DNA of 64,000 nt from Myxococcus stipitatus (GCF_038561935.1 NZ_CP102770.1:9796001-9860000); one strand, 5' to 3'; shown: positions 1 through 9,012, counted from the first letter of the stretch. Made by a program: numbers and translations. The notes: a model not told the origin generated them from the letters alone.

Positions 1-1414
1 CCAGCACATCCTGCTCCGTCAGCTCGCCCGAGGTGATGATGCGCACCACGGCCGGGCGCCCCTGCGTCAGCGTCCCCGTCTTGTCGAGCACCACCGTGTC
101 GATGTGGCTGGCCCCTTCCAGCGACGCCGCGCTCTTCACCAGCACGCCCAGCTGCGCGCCGCGCCCCATGCCCACCATCAGCGCCGCGGGCGTCGCCAGT
201 CCCAGCGCGCAAGGGCAGGCGATGACCAGCACCGCCACCGTGTTGAGCACCGCCATCGTCAGGCGCGTCTCCTCGGGAGCCAGCACGAACCACGCCGCGA
301 AGGTGGCGATGGCGATGAGCAGCACCACCGGCGTGAAGACCCCGCTCACCACATCCGCCAGCCGCGCGATGGGCGCCTTGGTCCCCTGCGCCCGCTCCAC
401 CACCTGGACAATCTGCTGGAGCGCCGTGTCCGTGCCCACCTTCGCCGCGCGGAAGACCAGCCGGCCCGTGCCGTTCATCGTCCCCGCGAAGACCTCCGCG
501 CCCGCCGTCTTCCCCACCGGCAGGCTCTCACCGGTGAGCATCGACTCGTCCACCGACGACGCGCCCTCCACCACGGAGCCGTCGACCGGAATGGACTGCC
601 CCGGGCGCACCACCACCTGGTCGCCCACGCGCACCTGCGACAGCGCCACCTCGCGCTCGACGCCGTCTCGCAACACGGTGGCGTTGGCCGGAGCCAGCGC
701 CTGGAGGCGCCGGATGGCATCCCCCGCGCGGGTGCGGGCCCGCGACTCCAGGAAGCGGCCCAGCAGCACGAAGCCAATCACCGCGGCGGCGGCCTCGAAG
801 TAGACGGGCAGCGCCGCGCCGTGGTCGCCATGGCCCGCGTGCTCACCGGACGCCCCGAGCGTCGGCCACTGCGTCGCCACCACCGAGTAGAGGAACGCCG
901 TCCCCGTCCCCAGCGCGACCAGCACGTTCATGTCCGCGGACCGGTGCCGCAGCGCGGCCCACGCCGCCTTGAAGATGGGCGCGCCGCTGTACGCGATGAC
1001 CGGCAGCGTCAGGAGCAGCTGCACCCAGTTGGAGCCCGGGAAGTCCAAGGCCCCGTGCGACATGGCCATCACCACCACCGGCAGGCCGAAGAGCACCGCC
1101 ACCGCCAGCCGGCGGCGCAGGCCCTTCTCCTCGGCGGAGTCCGCGTCGCGGGTGCCCTCGGCCGTCGGCACCTCGGCCTGATAGCCCGCGCTCGCGACGG
1201 CCTCGGTCAGGGTGTGGACGGAGGTGGTCTTCGCGTCGAAGACCACGCTGGCCTTGCGGGTGGCGAAGTTGACGCTGCACTCCTGGACACCCTCCACCTC
1301 GCTCAAGGTGCGCTCCACCCGGCGCGCACAGGCGGCGCACGTCATGCCCGACACGGCGAGGTCCATGCGCTCCAGGGCGCCAGACAGGGAAGGAGATGTC
1401 TCAACGGCGTTCAT
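1..1414 (-). CDS. copA: Heavy-metal (Cu-type) P1B-ATPase, 5' part; C-terminus lies outside the window
   Basis: Membrane ATPase that exports soft-metal ions, most likely Cu(I), at the cost of ATP. About 471 codons are visible. There is one N-terminal HMA domain with GMTCAAC near residues 23-29, a His-rich loop (GHAGHGDHG) between early membrane helices, the actuator-domain TGES near residue 292, the CPC metal-binding motif in a membrane helix near residue 400, and the phosphorylation motif DKTGT near residue 443. The HMA CxxC plus CPC combination is that of CopA-type transporters; the ATP-binding domain and last helices are missing only because the window ends. The ATG at 1414 is the first one upstream of the HMA domain. 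It is divergent from the peptidase gene at 1602. No CueR-like operator was recognised in between. Other soft metals (Ag, less likely Zn/Cd) remain possible. Confidence 0.9.
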   Translation of the reverse strand, partial: MNAVETSPSLSGALERMDLAVSGMTCAACARRVERTLSEVEGVQECSVNFATRKASVVFDAKTTSVHTLTEAVASAGYQAEVPTAEGTRDADSAEEKGLRRRLAVAVLFGLPVVVMAMSHGALDFPGSNWVQLLLTLPVIAYSGAPIFKAAWAALRHRSADMNVLVALGTGTAFLYSVVATQWPTLGASGEHAGHGDHGAALPVYFEAAAAVIGFVLLGRFLESRARTRAGDAIRRLQALAPANATVLRDGVEREVALSQVRVGDQVVVRPGQSIPVDGSVVEGASSVDESMLTGESLPVGKTAGAEVFAGTMNGTGRLVFRAAKVGTDTALQQIVQVVERAQGTKAPIARLADVVSGVFTPVVLLIAIATFAAWFVLAPEETRLTMAVLNTVAVLVIACPCALGLATPAALMVGMGRGAQLGVLVKSAASLEGASHIDTVVLDKTGTLTQGRPAVVRIITSGELTEQDVL

Positions 1415-1601
1415 GGGATTCCTCCAGCCCGCCACCGAGCGGGTCTACCCCACCAACGCGGCACCTCCCGGCGAATTACACCCCCCGGATTGCCATGGAA
1501 CCGTCATGGTCAACGGGCGAAACCCCTGGTTTTGAAACGCCACGCCAGACGACAGGCCACGCACGGTTCAGCAACATGCGCGTGTCACATTGAACGCCCC
1601 C

Positions 1602-3821
1602 ATGACGAAAAACCTCCTCGCCGCCCTGGTCCTGTTGAGCACGCCCGTCCTCGCTCAACCCAAGCCCCCTCCCACCGCGGCGGCCCCCGCCGCACCCGCC
1701 CCGGACACCTTCTTCCGGCAGCTCTTCGAGACGCGCTTCTTCAACAGCGGCCGTCCCTCCTCCGTCACCCTCAGCCCGGACGAGAAGACCGTCTTCTTCC
1801 TGCGCAACTCGCCCACCTCCAAGGCGACCTCGCTCTTCGCCTACGACGTGGCCACGCAGGAGACGCGCGAGCTGCTCACCCCCGCGGCCCTCCTCAAGGG
1901 CGCCGAGGAGAAGCTCTCCCCCGAGGAGCAGGCGCGCCGTGAGCGCATGCGTGTCATCGCGCGAGGCTTCTCCTCCTTCGCGCTCTCCGACGATGGCGCG
2001 AACCTCCTCGTGGGCCTGTCCGGCAAGCTGTACGTCGTCGCGCGCGAGAGCGGCAAGGTGACCGAGCTCAAGACGGGCCCCGGCGTCATCGACCCGCGCT
2101 TTGCGCCCACGGGCACGCAGGTGAGCTACGTCCGCGAGCACGACGTCTACCGCCTGGACCTGGCCACCAACACCGAGCGCCGGGTCACACAGGGCGGCAC
2201 TCCGGAGAAGACCCACGGCCTGGCCGAGTTCATCGCCCAGGAGGAGATGGGCCGCTACACCGGCTACTGGTGGAGCCCGGACGCGAAGCTGCTCGCGTAC
2301 ACGGAGGCGGACACCTCCGGTGTGGAGAAGCTCGCCATCGCGAACACCACCACGCCCGAGGCGAGCGCCCAGCAGCTCTCCTACCCTCGCGCGGGAACGG
2401 CCAACGCCAAGGTGCGCCTGGGGCTCATCTCCGCCAACGGCGGCAAGACGACGTGGGTGAGCTGGGACGCGGAGAAGTATCCCTACCTGGCCACGGTGAA
2501 GTGGCCCGCGAAGGGGCCGCTGACGGTGGTGGTGCAGAACCGCACGCAGACCGAGGAGGTCCTCCTCGCGGTGGACGTGAAGACGGGCCGCACCACGCCC
2601 CTGCACGTGGAGACGGACGAGGCCTGGCTCAACCTGGACCAGACCTTCCCGCACTGGCTCTCGGATGGCAGCGGCTTTCTCTGGCACACCGAGCGCAACG
2701 GCTCCCCGGAGCTGGAGCTGCGCGACGCCACGGGCAAGCTCGTGCGCTCGCTCGTCCCGCCCGGGGCCGGCTTCTCGTCGCTGGCGGCCTATGTGGAGGC
2801 CGACGAGACGGTCTACTTCAACGGCGGCACCTCCACCCCGGAGAGCTACCTGTGGCGCGTGCGCAAGGGCCAGGCCCCCACGCGTGTCACCACGGGCGGA
2901 CCCGCCCTGGAGTGGGGACGCGTCTCCAAGAGCGGCGCCCTGGTCCTCATCACCTCCGAGGGCCCCGCGAGCATGCGCTCCTCTTTCGTGTTGAAGGGTG
3001 ACGGCACGCGCCTGGGCGAGCTGCCTTCGCTGGCGACGGAGCCCCCCTTCAAGCCTCGGCTGGAGGTGCGCATGGTGGGCACCGGCAAGGACCGCTACGC
3101 CACCTCGCTGGTGCGTCCGCGCGACGCGAAGCCCGGCGTGAAGCTGCCCGTCATCGTGGAAATCTACGCGGGCCCCGAGACGCAGATGGTGCGGCAGAGC
3201 ATGGCCCTGAGCCTCATCGCGCAGTGGATGGCGGACCAGGGCTTCATCGTCGTGCGCCTCGACGGCCGAGGGGCCTCGCCGCTGGCGGACCGCAAGCTGC
3301 GCAAGCCCAAGTACGACTTCGCCCGGGTGCTCCTCGACGAGCAGGTGGTCGCGCTGCGGGAGCTGGCCAAGGTGGTGCCGGAGCTGGACCTGAGCCGCGT
3401 GGGCATCACCGGCAGCAGCCACGGCGGCTACATGTCCGCGCTGGCGGTGCTCACCCGGCCGGAGGTCTTCAAGGCCGCGGTGGCCGTGTCGGCCGTGACG
3501 GACTGGCGCGACTACGACACCCACCTGACGGAGCGCTTCCTGGGATTGCCCGGCGAGAATCCCCAGGCCTACGAGCAGAGCTCGCTGCTCACGCATGTGA
3601 AGGCCGGAAAGCCCATGGGCAAGCTGATGGTCATCCACGGCACCGCGGACGACAACGTCTTCTTCTTCCACGCCCTCAAGCTGTCGGACGCGCTGTTCCG
3701 CGCCGGCCAGCCCCATGAGTTCCTGCCACTCAACGGCATCTCACACATGGTGTTCGCGGACCCGCTCGCGGCGGAGCGCATGTACGAAGAGACGCTGCGC
3801 TACTTCAAACAGAACCTCTAG
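1602..3821 (+). CDS. S9B dipeptidyl-peptidase IV-like serine peptidase, secreted
   Basis: Protein of 739 aa predicted to cleave dipeptides from peptide N-termini in the periplasm or outside the cell. A signal peptide (MTKNLLAALVLLSTPVLA) is followed by a Pro/Ala linker, an N-terminal beta-propeller, and a C-terminal prolyl-oligopeptidase alpha/beta hydrolase domain. The catalytic triad is visible: Ser606 in GSSHGG, Asp683 in HGTADD, His715 in the ISHM segment. A double-Glu helix (QEEMGRYTGYWWSPD), typical of DPP IV for binding the substrate amino terminus, sits near residue 212. A TTG at 1590 would add four residues; the ATG at 1602 places the signal peptide correctly. The gene ends just before a strong hairpin shared with the convergent M16 pair. 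Confidence 0.9.
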   Translation: MTKNLLAALVLLSTPVLAQPKPPPTAAAPAAPAPDTFFRQLFETRFFNSGRPSSVTLSPDEKTVFFLRNSPTSKATSLFAYDVATQETRELLTPAALLKGAEEKLSPEEQARRERMRVIARGFSSFALSDDGANLLVGLSGKLYVVARESGKVTELKTGPGVIDPRFAPTGTQVSYVREHDVYRLDLATNTERRVTQGGTPEKTHGLAEFIAQEEMGRYTGYWWSPDAKLLAYTEADTSGVEKLAIANTTTPEASAQQLSYPRAGTANAKVRLGLISANGGKTTWVSWDAEKYPYLATVKWPAKGPLTVVVQNRTQTEEVLLAVDVKTGRTTPLHVETDEAWLNLDQTFPHWLSDGSGFLWHTERNGSPELELRDATGKLVRSLVPPGAGFSSLAAYVEADETVYFNGGTSTPESYLWRVRKGQAPTRVTTGGPALEWGRVSKSGALVLITSEGPASMRSSFVLKGDGTRLGELPSLATEPPFKPRLEVRMVGTGKDRYATSLVRPRDAKPGVKLPVIVEIYAGPETQMVRQSMALSLIAQWMADQGFIVVRLDGRGASPLADRKLRKPKYDFARVLLDEQVVALRELAKVVPELDLSRVGITGSSHGGYMSALAVLTRPEVFKAAVAVSAVTDWRDYDTHLTERFLGLPGENPQAYEQSSLLTHVKAGKPMGKLMVIHGTADDNVFFFHALKLSDALFRAGQPHEFLPLNGISHMVFADPLAAERMYEETLRYFKQNL

Positions 3822-3830
3822 GGTGATGGC

Positions 3831-3862
3831 GCGCCCCGTCCACGGAGTCGAGGACGGGGCGC
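3831..3862. terminator. Bidirectional hairpin terminator between convergent genes
   Basis: A perfect 11-bp inverted repeat (GCGCCCCGTCC / GGACGGGGCGC, loop 10 nt) sits between the stop of the S9 peptidase and the stop of the convergent M16 gene. There is no T tract on either side, as is common in GC-rich genomes, so intrinsic termination is inferred from stem strength and location. Confidence 0.7.
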
Positions 3863-3876
3863 TCCACCGGACGGCT

Positions 3877-5301
3877 TCAGCGCATCGGAGCCGGCAGCAC
3901 CTTCAGCTGCGGCTTGACGACCTTCATGTCACCCACCACGACGATGGTCATCGCGTCCTGCTTGAGCATCTTCGCGGCCATCTGCTGGAGCTGCTCGGGC
4001 GTGACGGACATCACCGTCTGCACGTAGTTCTCCAGGTAGGAATCCGGCAGCCCGTGCAGGTCCACGAAGCGCAGCTTGCTCAACAGGCCGAAGCGCGACG
4101 CGTTGGTAATCAGGAAGTTCCCCGCCAGGAAGTTCTGCACGTCGCGCAGCTCCTCCACCGGGGGAGGCGTCTTGCGCAGCGTGTCCACCTCCTTGAGGAT
4201 TTCCTTCAGCGACTCACCCGTGACAGCCGTCGTCACGTCCGCGTTCTGGGTCCAGTAGGCATCGTCCACGTGCGACGACACCCGGCTGTAGGGCGAGTAC
4301 GAATAGCCCTTCTTCTCGCGGATGTTCGCCGTCACGCGGGAGCTGAAGTAGCCCCCCAGCAGCGTGTTCAGGACCTCCTGGCGGACATAGTCCGGGCTGG
4401 ACGGAGGCAGCGCCTTCACCGCGACGCGCACCGTGGACTGCACCGCGCCCGGACGGTCGAGGAACTGCACGGCCTTGGCCACCTGCTGCTTGGGCACGTC
4501 CTTCACGCGCGCCGGGCCCGCCTTCCAGCCGGAGAACGCCTCGCGAATCGCCTTCTCCACCGGGGCCGCCTCGAACCGGCCCACCACGTACAGCCGCGAG
4601 CGGGCCGCGCCGAAGTTGGCGTCGTAGAACGCGCTCACGCCCTCCCGGGTATAGCTCTTGAGCATCGCCTCGGTGGGATAGCTCCGGCCGTAGGGGTGAC
4701 CCTCGCCGTAGAGGGACTTCGCCAGCAGCTCATCCGCGAGCGGCTGCGGCTGGCTCCGGGCGATGGCCACGTCGCGCAGCAGGTTCGTCTTCACCCGCTC
4801 CACCTCGGCGGCGGGGAAGGCCGGACGCTGGCTGACGTCCGCGACCAGGCCCACGGCCTCGGGCGCGAACTCAGAGAGGACCTCGATGCCCACGAGGGTC
4901 TGGTCCAGGGAGGTGCCCACGTTGAGCTGGCCCCCCAGTCCGGCGGCGACCTGGGCCAGCTGCTCCGCGGAGCGCGTGGTGGTGCCCTCCTCCAGCAGCT
5001 TGCCCACCAGGTCCGCGAGCCAGATTTCGTTGGCCTTCTCGTGGATGTTGCCCGTGTCGACCGCGAGCTGGACGACGACCTTGGGCATGTCGCCGTACGG
5101 CATCAGCGAGACTTCCAGGCCGTTGTCGAGCTTGAACTCGGTGCGGACCAGGGCCTTGAGCGCCTTGGGCGCGGCGGCGGCGGGCGGTGCCTGCTTGGCG
5201 GCGGGCGCGGCGGCCAGGACGGGCGCGGTGACGAGCCCCAGCGCCATCAGCGTGGGCGCGGCGAGACGGTTGCGAAGTGTGCGCATGTTCATGGGTCGCA
5301 T
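3877..5301 (-). CDS. M16-family peptidase homologue lacking the zinc motif (non-catalytic partner)
   Basis: A 474-aa insulinase/M16-fold protein with an N-terminal signal-like segment and the usual start of the fold (FKLDNGLEVSLMPYGDMPKVVVQL). Where active M16 enzymes carry HxxEH, this protein reads EIWLADLVGKLLEEGTTT, so the zinc-binding His and Glu residues are absent. In two-subunit M16 systems such a subunit pairs with an active one and helps hold substrate. The active partner is the gene immediately upstream (stop at 5306, only 4 nt before this start), so the two are almost certainly translationally coupled and act as a heterodimer. Start codons at 5292 and 5286 are equally possible. Likely periplasmic. 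Confidence 0.85.
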   Translation of the reverse strand: MRPMNMRTLRNRLAAPTLMALGLVTAPVLAAAPAAKQAPPAAAAPKALKALVRTEFKLDNGLEVSLMPYGDMPKVVVQLAVDTGNIHEKANEIWLADLVGKLLEEGTTTRSAEQLAQVAAGLGGQLNVGTSLDQTLVGIEVLSEFAPEAVGLVADVSQRPAFPAAEVERVKTNLLRDVAIARSQPQPLADELLAKSLYGEGHPYGRSYPTEAMLKSYTREGVSAFYDANFGAARSRLYVVGRFEAAPVEKAIREAFSGWKAGPARVKDVPKQQVAKAVQFLDRPGAVQSTVRVAVKALPPSSPDYVRQEVLNTLLGGYFSSRVTANIREKKGYSYSPYSRVSSHVDDAYWTQNADVTTAVTGESLKEILKEVDTLRKTPPPVEELRDVQNFLAGNFLITNASRFGLLSKLRFVDLHGLPDSYLENYVQTVMSVTPEQLQQMAAKMLKQDAMTIVVVGDMKVVKPQLKVLPAPMR

Positions 5302-5305
5302 GTCC

Positions 5306-6739
5306 TCAGCGGGCCTTGGCCTGGGCGGGGGCGGGAGTCACCGTGAGCACCGTGCGGTTCTCACGGCGCAGGTACTCGCGCGCGGTCTTTTGAATCAGCT
5401 CCGGCGTCACCTTCTCCAGCTCGTCCTCCAGCCGGTTGATGCGCGCCGGGTCGTCGAAGAAGAGCGCGAACGAGGCCAGCAGGTCCGCGCGGCCGAAGTC
5501 GAACGTGGACTCAATCTCCCCGTACAGCTTCGAGCGCGCCTTCACGCGGGCACGCGCCAGCGTCGCGGCGTCGACGGGCTTGTCCTGCAGCTGCGCCACC
5601 ACGCCGTCAATCTCCGCCAGAATCGCATCCGTCGTCGTCGTCGCGTCGTGGAAGAGGTACGCCGTCCACTGCATGGGGCCGTTGTAGTTCCAGTGGTTGC
5701 CCAGCTCGTTCACCCCGCCCTGCAGCTCGCCCGTCATGCCCTTCTTCTGCACGAGCTGCTGGTAGAGCATGCTGTCGTTGCCCTGGAGGAGCACCTCGTC
5801 CACCAGCGCCATGGCGTAGTACTCGGGGGTGTTCACCGCGGGCATGTGGTAGCCCACCGCGAGCGCCGGACGCGTGGCCAGCGGGTCCTTCTTGTCGTGG
5901 CGCTTCTCCTTCTCCTGCCGAGGCTCGGAGATGTCCGGCTTCTGCGGCTGGGCCGCCGTGGGCAGCGGGCCAAAGTATTTCTGGACCCACGCCTTCGCCT
6001 GCTCCGGCTCGAAGTCACCCACCACCACCAGCGCGGCGTTGCTGGGCGCGTAGTACGTCTTGAAGAACGCACCCACGTCTTCCAGCGTCGCGGCGTCCAG
6101 GTCCTTCAGGTCGCCGTAGAAGTTGTGCGCGTTGTACCAGTTGGTGTTCGCCACCTGCGGCATGTCCAGCCACGGGAAGCCGCCATAGGGCTGGTTGAGG
6201 ACGTTGACCTTCACCTCGTTGGACACCACGCCCTGCTGGTTCTTCAGGTTGTCCTGCGTCACCTCCAGGCCCGCCATGCGGTCGGCTTCGGCCCAGAGCA
6301 TGGGCTCCAGCGCGTTGGAGGGGACCAGCTCGAAGTAGTTGGTGAAGTCGAAGCGGGTGGAGCCGTTGAGCATGCCGCCGTTCTTCTGGACCAGGCGGAT
6401 GAACTCCATCTTCCCCATGTTGCGCGAGCCCTGGAACATCATGTGCTCGAACAGGTGGGCGAAGCCCGTGCGGTTCTTCGGCTCGATGCGGAAGCCGATG
6501 TTGTAATAGACGCCCACCACCACCTTGGGCGCCGTGGTGTCGCGCGAGAGGACCACCTTCAGGCCGTTGTCGAGCTTGTAGTAGTCCACCGGCACCTGCA
6601 GCTTGGGCCGCGCGGCCGAGGCCGGAGCCTCGACCTTCGCCGGCATCTGCGCGGGTGGTGGCGTGGGCTTCTGGGCTTCCTGCGTGGCCGCGCATCCCAT
6701 CAGCGCGGCGGCGGTGACCGCTCCGAATACTTTCTTCAT
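5306..6739 (-). CDS. M16-family zinc metallopeptidase, lipoprotein, active subunit
   Basis: Predicted lipid-anchored zinc peptidase of 477 aa. It begins with a lipoprotein signal peptide ending in the lipobox LMGC (Cys16) and a Pro-rich linker. The M16 zinc site is intact: H95-L-F-E98-H99 in GFAHLFEHMMFQG, with the third ligand expected at Glu175 (NEVKVN), 76 residues downstream as the family requires. The C-terminal half carries the second M16 domain. The ATG at 6739 is preferred over the in-frame ATG at 6754 because GGGAGG lies 6 nt upstream of it and the signal peptide then starts MKKVF. First gene of a two-gene operon with the inactive M16 subunit at 3877-5301. Confidence 0.9.
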   Translation of the reverse strand: MKKVFGAVTAAALMGCAATQEAQKPTPPPAQMPAKVEAPASAARPKLQVPVDYYKLDNGLKVVLSRDTTAPKVVVGVYYNIGFRIEPKNRTGFAHLFEHMMFQGSRNMGKMEFIRLVQKNGGMLNGSTRFDFTNYFELVPSNALEPMLWAEADRMAGLEVTQDNLKNQQGVVSNEVKVNVLNQPYGGFPWLDMPQVANTNWYNAHNFYGDLKDLDAATLEDVGAFFKTYYAPSNAALVVVGDFEPEQAKAWVQKYFGPLPTAAQPQKPDISEPRQEKEKRHDKKDPLATRPALAVGYHMPAVNTPEYYAMALVDEVLLQGNDSMLYQQLVQKKGMTGELQGGVNELGNHWNYNGPMQWTAYLFHDATTTTDAILAEIDGVVAQLQDKPVDAATLARARVKARSKLYGEIESTFDFGRADLLASFALFFDDPARINRLEDELEKVTPELIQKTAREYLRRENRTVLTVTPAPAQAKAR

Positions 6740-6830
6740 CGACCCTCCCGACATCTGGATTCCTCGTCCAGGGACGAGGCCACTACGACACCCTACGACG
6801 TTTGATTGCGCCGGTTACACGCGCGCCCCG

Positions 6831-7454
6831 CTACGCCACCAGGAATGGCGACTGACAGTACGAGCAGACGACCTTCTCTCCAGGAAGAGCGCGCTCCGCG
6901 CTCACGGGCGCATCACACGACGGGCACGTCCAGGCGACGGTGCGCCCCCGCTCATGGACCTCGCGGTGGACGTACTCCCGCGTCTCCGGAAGGAACACGA
7001 GGTCCACCTCATGCCGCGCGAGGAGCAGGGACAGCTGCGCCTCCGCCTCCGCTTCGGAGACCTGGAGGTGCGCGGCCGCGTCCGTCACGCGCAGGCGCAG
7101 CTGCGCCCGGACGAAGCCCAGGAGCTGCTCCCGCTGCCGGGCGAGCCGGAACGGCGACAGGCCCTTCTTCCACAAGAAGCGACCCAGGCCGACGAAGACG
7201 AGGGAGGACACCAGGCCGAACACCCACGTGGAGTACTTCGACCCCGGGCTCGGCGACACGACCTCCGGGACGCTCACTCCCAGCCCCAGCAGCCCGAACA
7301 CCATCAGGCCACAGCCCGCGGTCGCCGCCACGGCGCCCAGCGACTTCTGGAGCCAGACGAACCCACCCGCGCCGCTGGGCCTCACGGTGGGACGAAGGGA
7401 GGACACGGGAGACACGGGGGACGACGGGACGTCGTGACGACCAGGAGCGTTCAT
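6831..7454 (-). CDS. Membrane protein with C-terminal zinc ribbon, function unknown
   Basis: A 207-aa protein I do not recognise. Visible parts are a Ser/Pro-rich N-terminus, two hydrophobic segments (about residues 35-60 and 75-95) separated by a short polar loop, a basic stretch, a helical middle section (DAAAHLQVSEAEAEAQL) that could be a small winged-helix-like domain, and a C-terminal pair CPSC...CSYC that should bind one zinc ion. The topology suggests both termini in the cytoplasm. The ATG at 7454 was chosen because the upstream in-frame extension (to 7526) has no ribosome-binding site and looks non-coding; GAGA precedes the chosen start. Not obviously in an operon with either neighbour. 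Confidence 0.7.
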   Translation of the reverse strand: MNAPGRHDVPSSPVSPVSSLRPTVRPSGAGGFVWLQKSLGAVAATAGCGLMVFGLLGLGVSVPEVVSPSPGSKYSTWVFGLVSSLVFVGLGRFLWKKGLSPFRLARQREQLLGFVRAQLRLRVTDAAAHLQVSEAEAEAQLSLLLARHEVDLVFLPETREYVHREVHERGRTVAWTCPSCDAPVSAERALPGEKVVCSYCQSPFLVA

Positions 7455-7577
7455 CGCTTCTCGCGGGCTGCGGGGTGAGGGCGCATCTTGAAGCCCCCCA
7501 ACCCCGCCCGTCCGCAGAAATTTCACGCAGCGGCTAACTCATGCACCGCGCGCCCCCGGACGACCGGTCCTGGGACT

Positions 7578-8066
7578 TCAGGGCCACGGCTCCTGCGGGC
7601 AGGTGTCGCACGCCGGCGGCCGGCAGTCGGTGACGCACCACCCCACCTCGTGCATGTCGCACAGGCGGTCGCCGCACGTGGGGCCGTAGCAGTCCGACGC
7701 GCACGACACGTTCGTCTCGGCGTTGTTGCAGGCGCCGTCACCGCAGTACGGCGGCGAGGCGCAGTCCGAGGGGCACGACGCATTCGTCTCGGAGCCGTTG
7801 CAGCTCCCGTCGCCACAGTACGGCGCGGGGGAGCAGTCCTCCGGACACGTGTGGATGCTCTCGCCGTTCGCGGTGTCACAGAAGTTGTCGCCGCAGATAT
7901 AGGCGCAGGGCTGACAGGCCGGCTCCGTCCCACCGCAGGGACACTGCGTCAGCTCGGACTCGGCGCGCGCCGTGTCCTGTGCCGGCGCCTCCACCGAGAC
8001 CTCGCCACACGCGGCGAAGACCATCAGCGAGGCACTGACCAAGGTGAACCACACTCCCGACTTCAT
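7578..8066 (-). CDS. Cys-rich repeat lipoprotein
   Basis: A 162-aa lipoprotein: signal peptide ending VFAAC (Cys20), then a Cys-rich body. The body is built from related blocks of the pattern CGDGxCNxxETxxxCxxDC, two of them near-perfect and others degenerate (CGDNFCDTANGESIHTCPEDC; CGDRLCDMHEVGWCVTDC). The regular Cys spacing suggests small disulfide-bonded or metal-binding modules on the cell surface. Blocks of this kind are frequent in myxobacterial surface proteins; the function is unknown. A strong AAGGAG lies 6 nt upstream of the ATG at 8066. A perfect palindrome lies about 75 bp upstream and may be its operator. Confidence 0.8.
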   Translation of the reverse strand: MKSGVWFTLVSASLMVFAACGEVSVEAPAQDTARAESELTQCPCGGTEPACQPCAYICGDNFCDTANGESIHTCPEDCSPAPYCGDGSCNGSETNASCPSDCASPPYCGDGACNNAETNVSCASDCYGPTCGDRLCDMHEVGWCVTDCRPPACDTCPQEPWP

Positions 8067-8421
8067 GGGGGCTCCTTTGAAGGATGGGGCTGAGTGAAGC
8101 GGCGCTCACGCTAGCGCAGGTCTCTGACACGCAGGTGCAACTGTGTTTCAAACACAATCCAGGACGACACACCGCGACTGGGACTCCGCGTCGCGCCGGG
8201 TTTCATGGTGAGTGTTTCCTCGTGCGACACGCGCTTCAGCCGTCATGCAAAGGTGCGCGCATGAAGGAACGCCGTACCGTGGAGATGGAGTGTCACGCTC
8301 GACCCGGAAGGCTTGGAAGGGCGGCTTGACCCGAGGGTCCAGAGCCATGCGACGCTCGTCTCGCGCATCCCCCAGCGCGGCAGACACAGGCCCCCGACTC
8401 GACACCTGGAGCATCCCCCTC
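8067..8421. other. Intergenic region between divergent lipoprotein and GAF genes
   Basis: These 355 bases hold no gene I can support. The GAF frame stays open upstream to 8212, but that extension is Arg/Ser-rich and has no family resemblance. The notable element is the palindrome at 8142-8156. The region must contain both divergent promoters; no convincing -35/-10 or -24/-12 pair was seen. Confidence 0.6.
8142..8156. promoter_or_regulatory. Perfect palindrome, possible operator
   Basis: TGTGTTT-C-AAACACA is a perfect 7+1+7 palindrome in the divergent intergenic region, about 75 bp upstream of the lipoprotein start (8066) and 265 bp upstream of the GAF gene. A one-base centre cannot form a hairpin loop, so a dimeric repressor or activator site is more likely than a terminator. 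No candidate regulator is adjacent. Confidence 0.35.
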
Positions 8422-9012
8422 ATGGCCTCGAAGGCGTTCGCCACCATCATGAATGTATCGCAGTTGCTGTTGGACAAGGGTTTCGAACCCTCGAACGTCA
8501 CGGAGGCGCTGGGAAGAGTGGGCGCGGCGCTTGGCGTCGACCGCGTCTACATCTTCGAGAACAGCACCGGCGCCGACGGGAAGCTCCTGTGCAGCCAGCG
8601 CTACGAGTGGACCGTGGCGTCCACGTCCGCGCAGCTGGACAACCCGGAGCTGCAGAACGTGCCCTATGAGGACGTGCTCCCCTCGTGGGTGCCGCCGCTG
8701 TCCACGGGCAAGGTGGTGATGGGCCGGCCGCGCGACTTCGCGTCGCCCGCCCGGGAGCTGCTGGAGGCGCAGGACATCCGCTCCCTGCTGGTCTGCCCCA
8801 TCACCCTGGGCGGCGAGTGGTGGGGCTTCGTGGGCTTCGACGACTGCCGCACCGAGCGCAGCTGGCCCCCCGCCGAGGTCTCCGTGCTCCAGGCGCTCTC
8901 CAACGCCCTGGCCGGCTCGCTGCGCCACGCCCGGCTGCGCAGCGCGCTCTCCGGCGTGCAGTCGCAGCTGCGCGGCATCATCGAGCGGTGCGCGACGACG
9001 GCGTCCTCCTGA
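8422..9012 (+). CDS. GAF-domain protein (stand-alone)
   Basis: A 196-aa cytoplasmic protein that is almost entirely one GAF domain: an N-terminal helix (ATIMNVSQLLLDKGF), the alpha/beta core (ALGVDRVYIFENS), the strand LLVCPITLGGEWWGFVGFDDC typical of the C-terminal half of GAF domains, then a final helix. No kinase, HTH, GGDEF or other output domain is attached, so it would signal through a partner protein. GAF domains bind small ligands or cofactors; the ligand cannot be read here. The ATG at 8422 is supported by GGAG about 11 nt upstream and by being the first Met before the domain; upstream in-frame sequence looks non-coding. Confidence 0.8.
   Translation: MASKAFATIMNVSQLLLDKGFEPSNVTEALGRVGAALGVDRVYIFENSTGADGKLLCSQRYEWTVASTSAQLDNPELQNVPYEDVLPSWVPPLSTGKVVMGRPRDFASPARELLEAQDIRSLLVCPITLGGEWWGFVGFDDCRTERSWPPAEVSVLQALSNALAGSLRHARLRSALSGVQSQLRGIIERCATTASS

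Noticed and set aside
1476..3716. 746-aa minus-strand frame opposite the DPP IV-like gene
   Set aside because: Antisense shadow of a clear S9 peptidase; composition is His/Arg/Gly-rich and without recognisable motifs.
4763..6805. 680-aa plus-strand frame across the M16 genes
   Set aside because: Spans two clear minus-strand genes with coupled starts and an intact HxxEH motif.
8212..8421. N-terminal extension of the GAF protein
   Set aside because: The open frame continues upstream but is Arg/Ser-rich, has no family resemblance, and has a poor ribosome-binding site.
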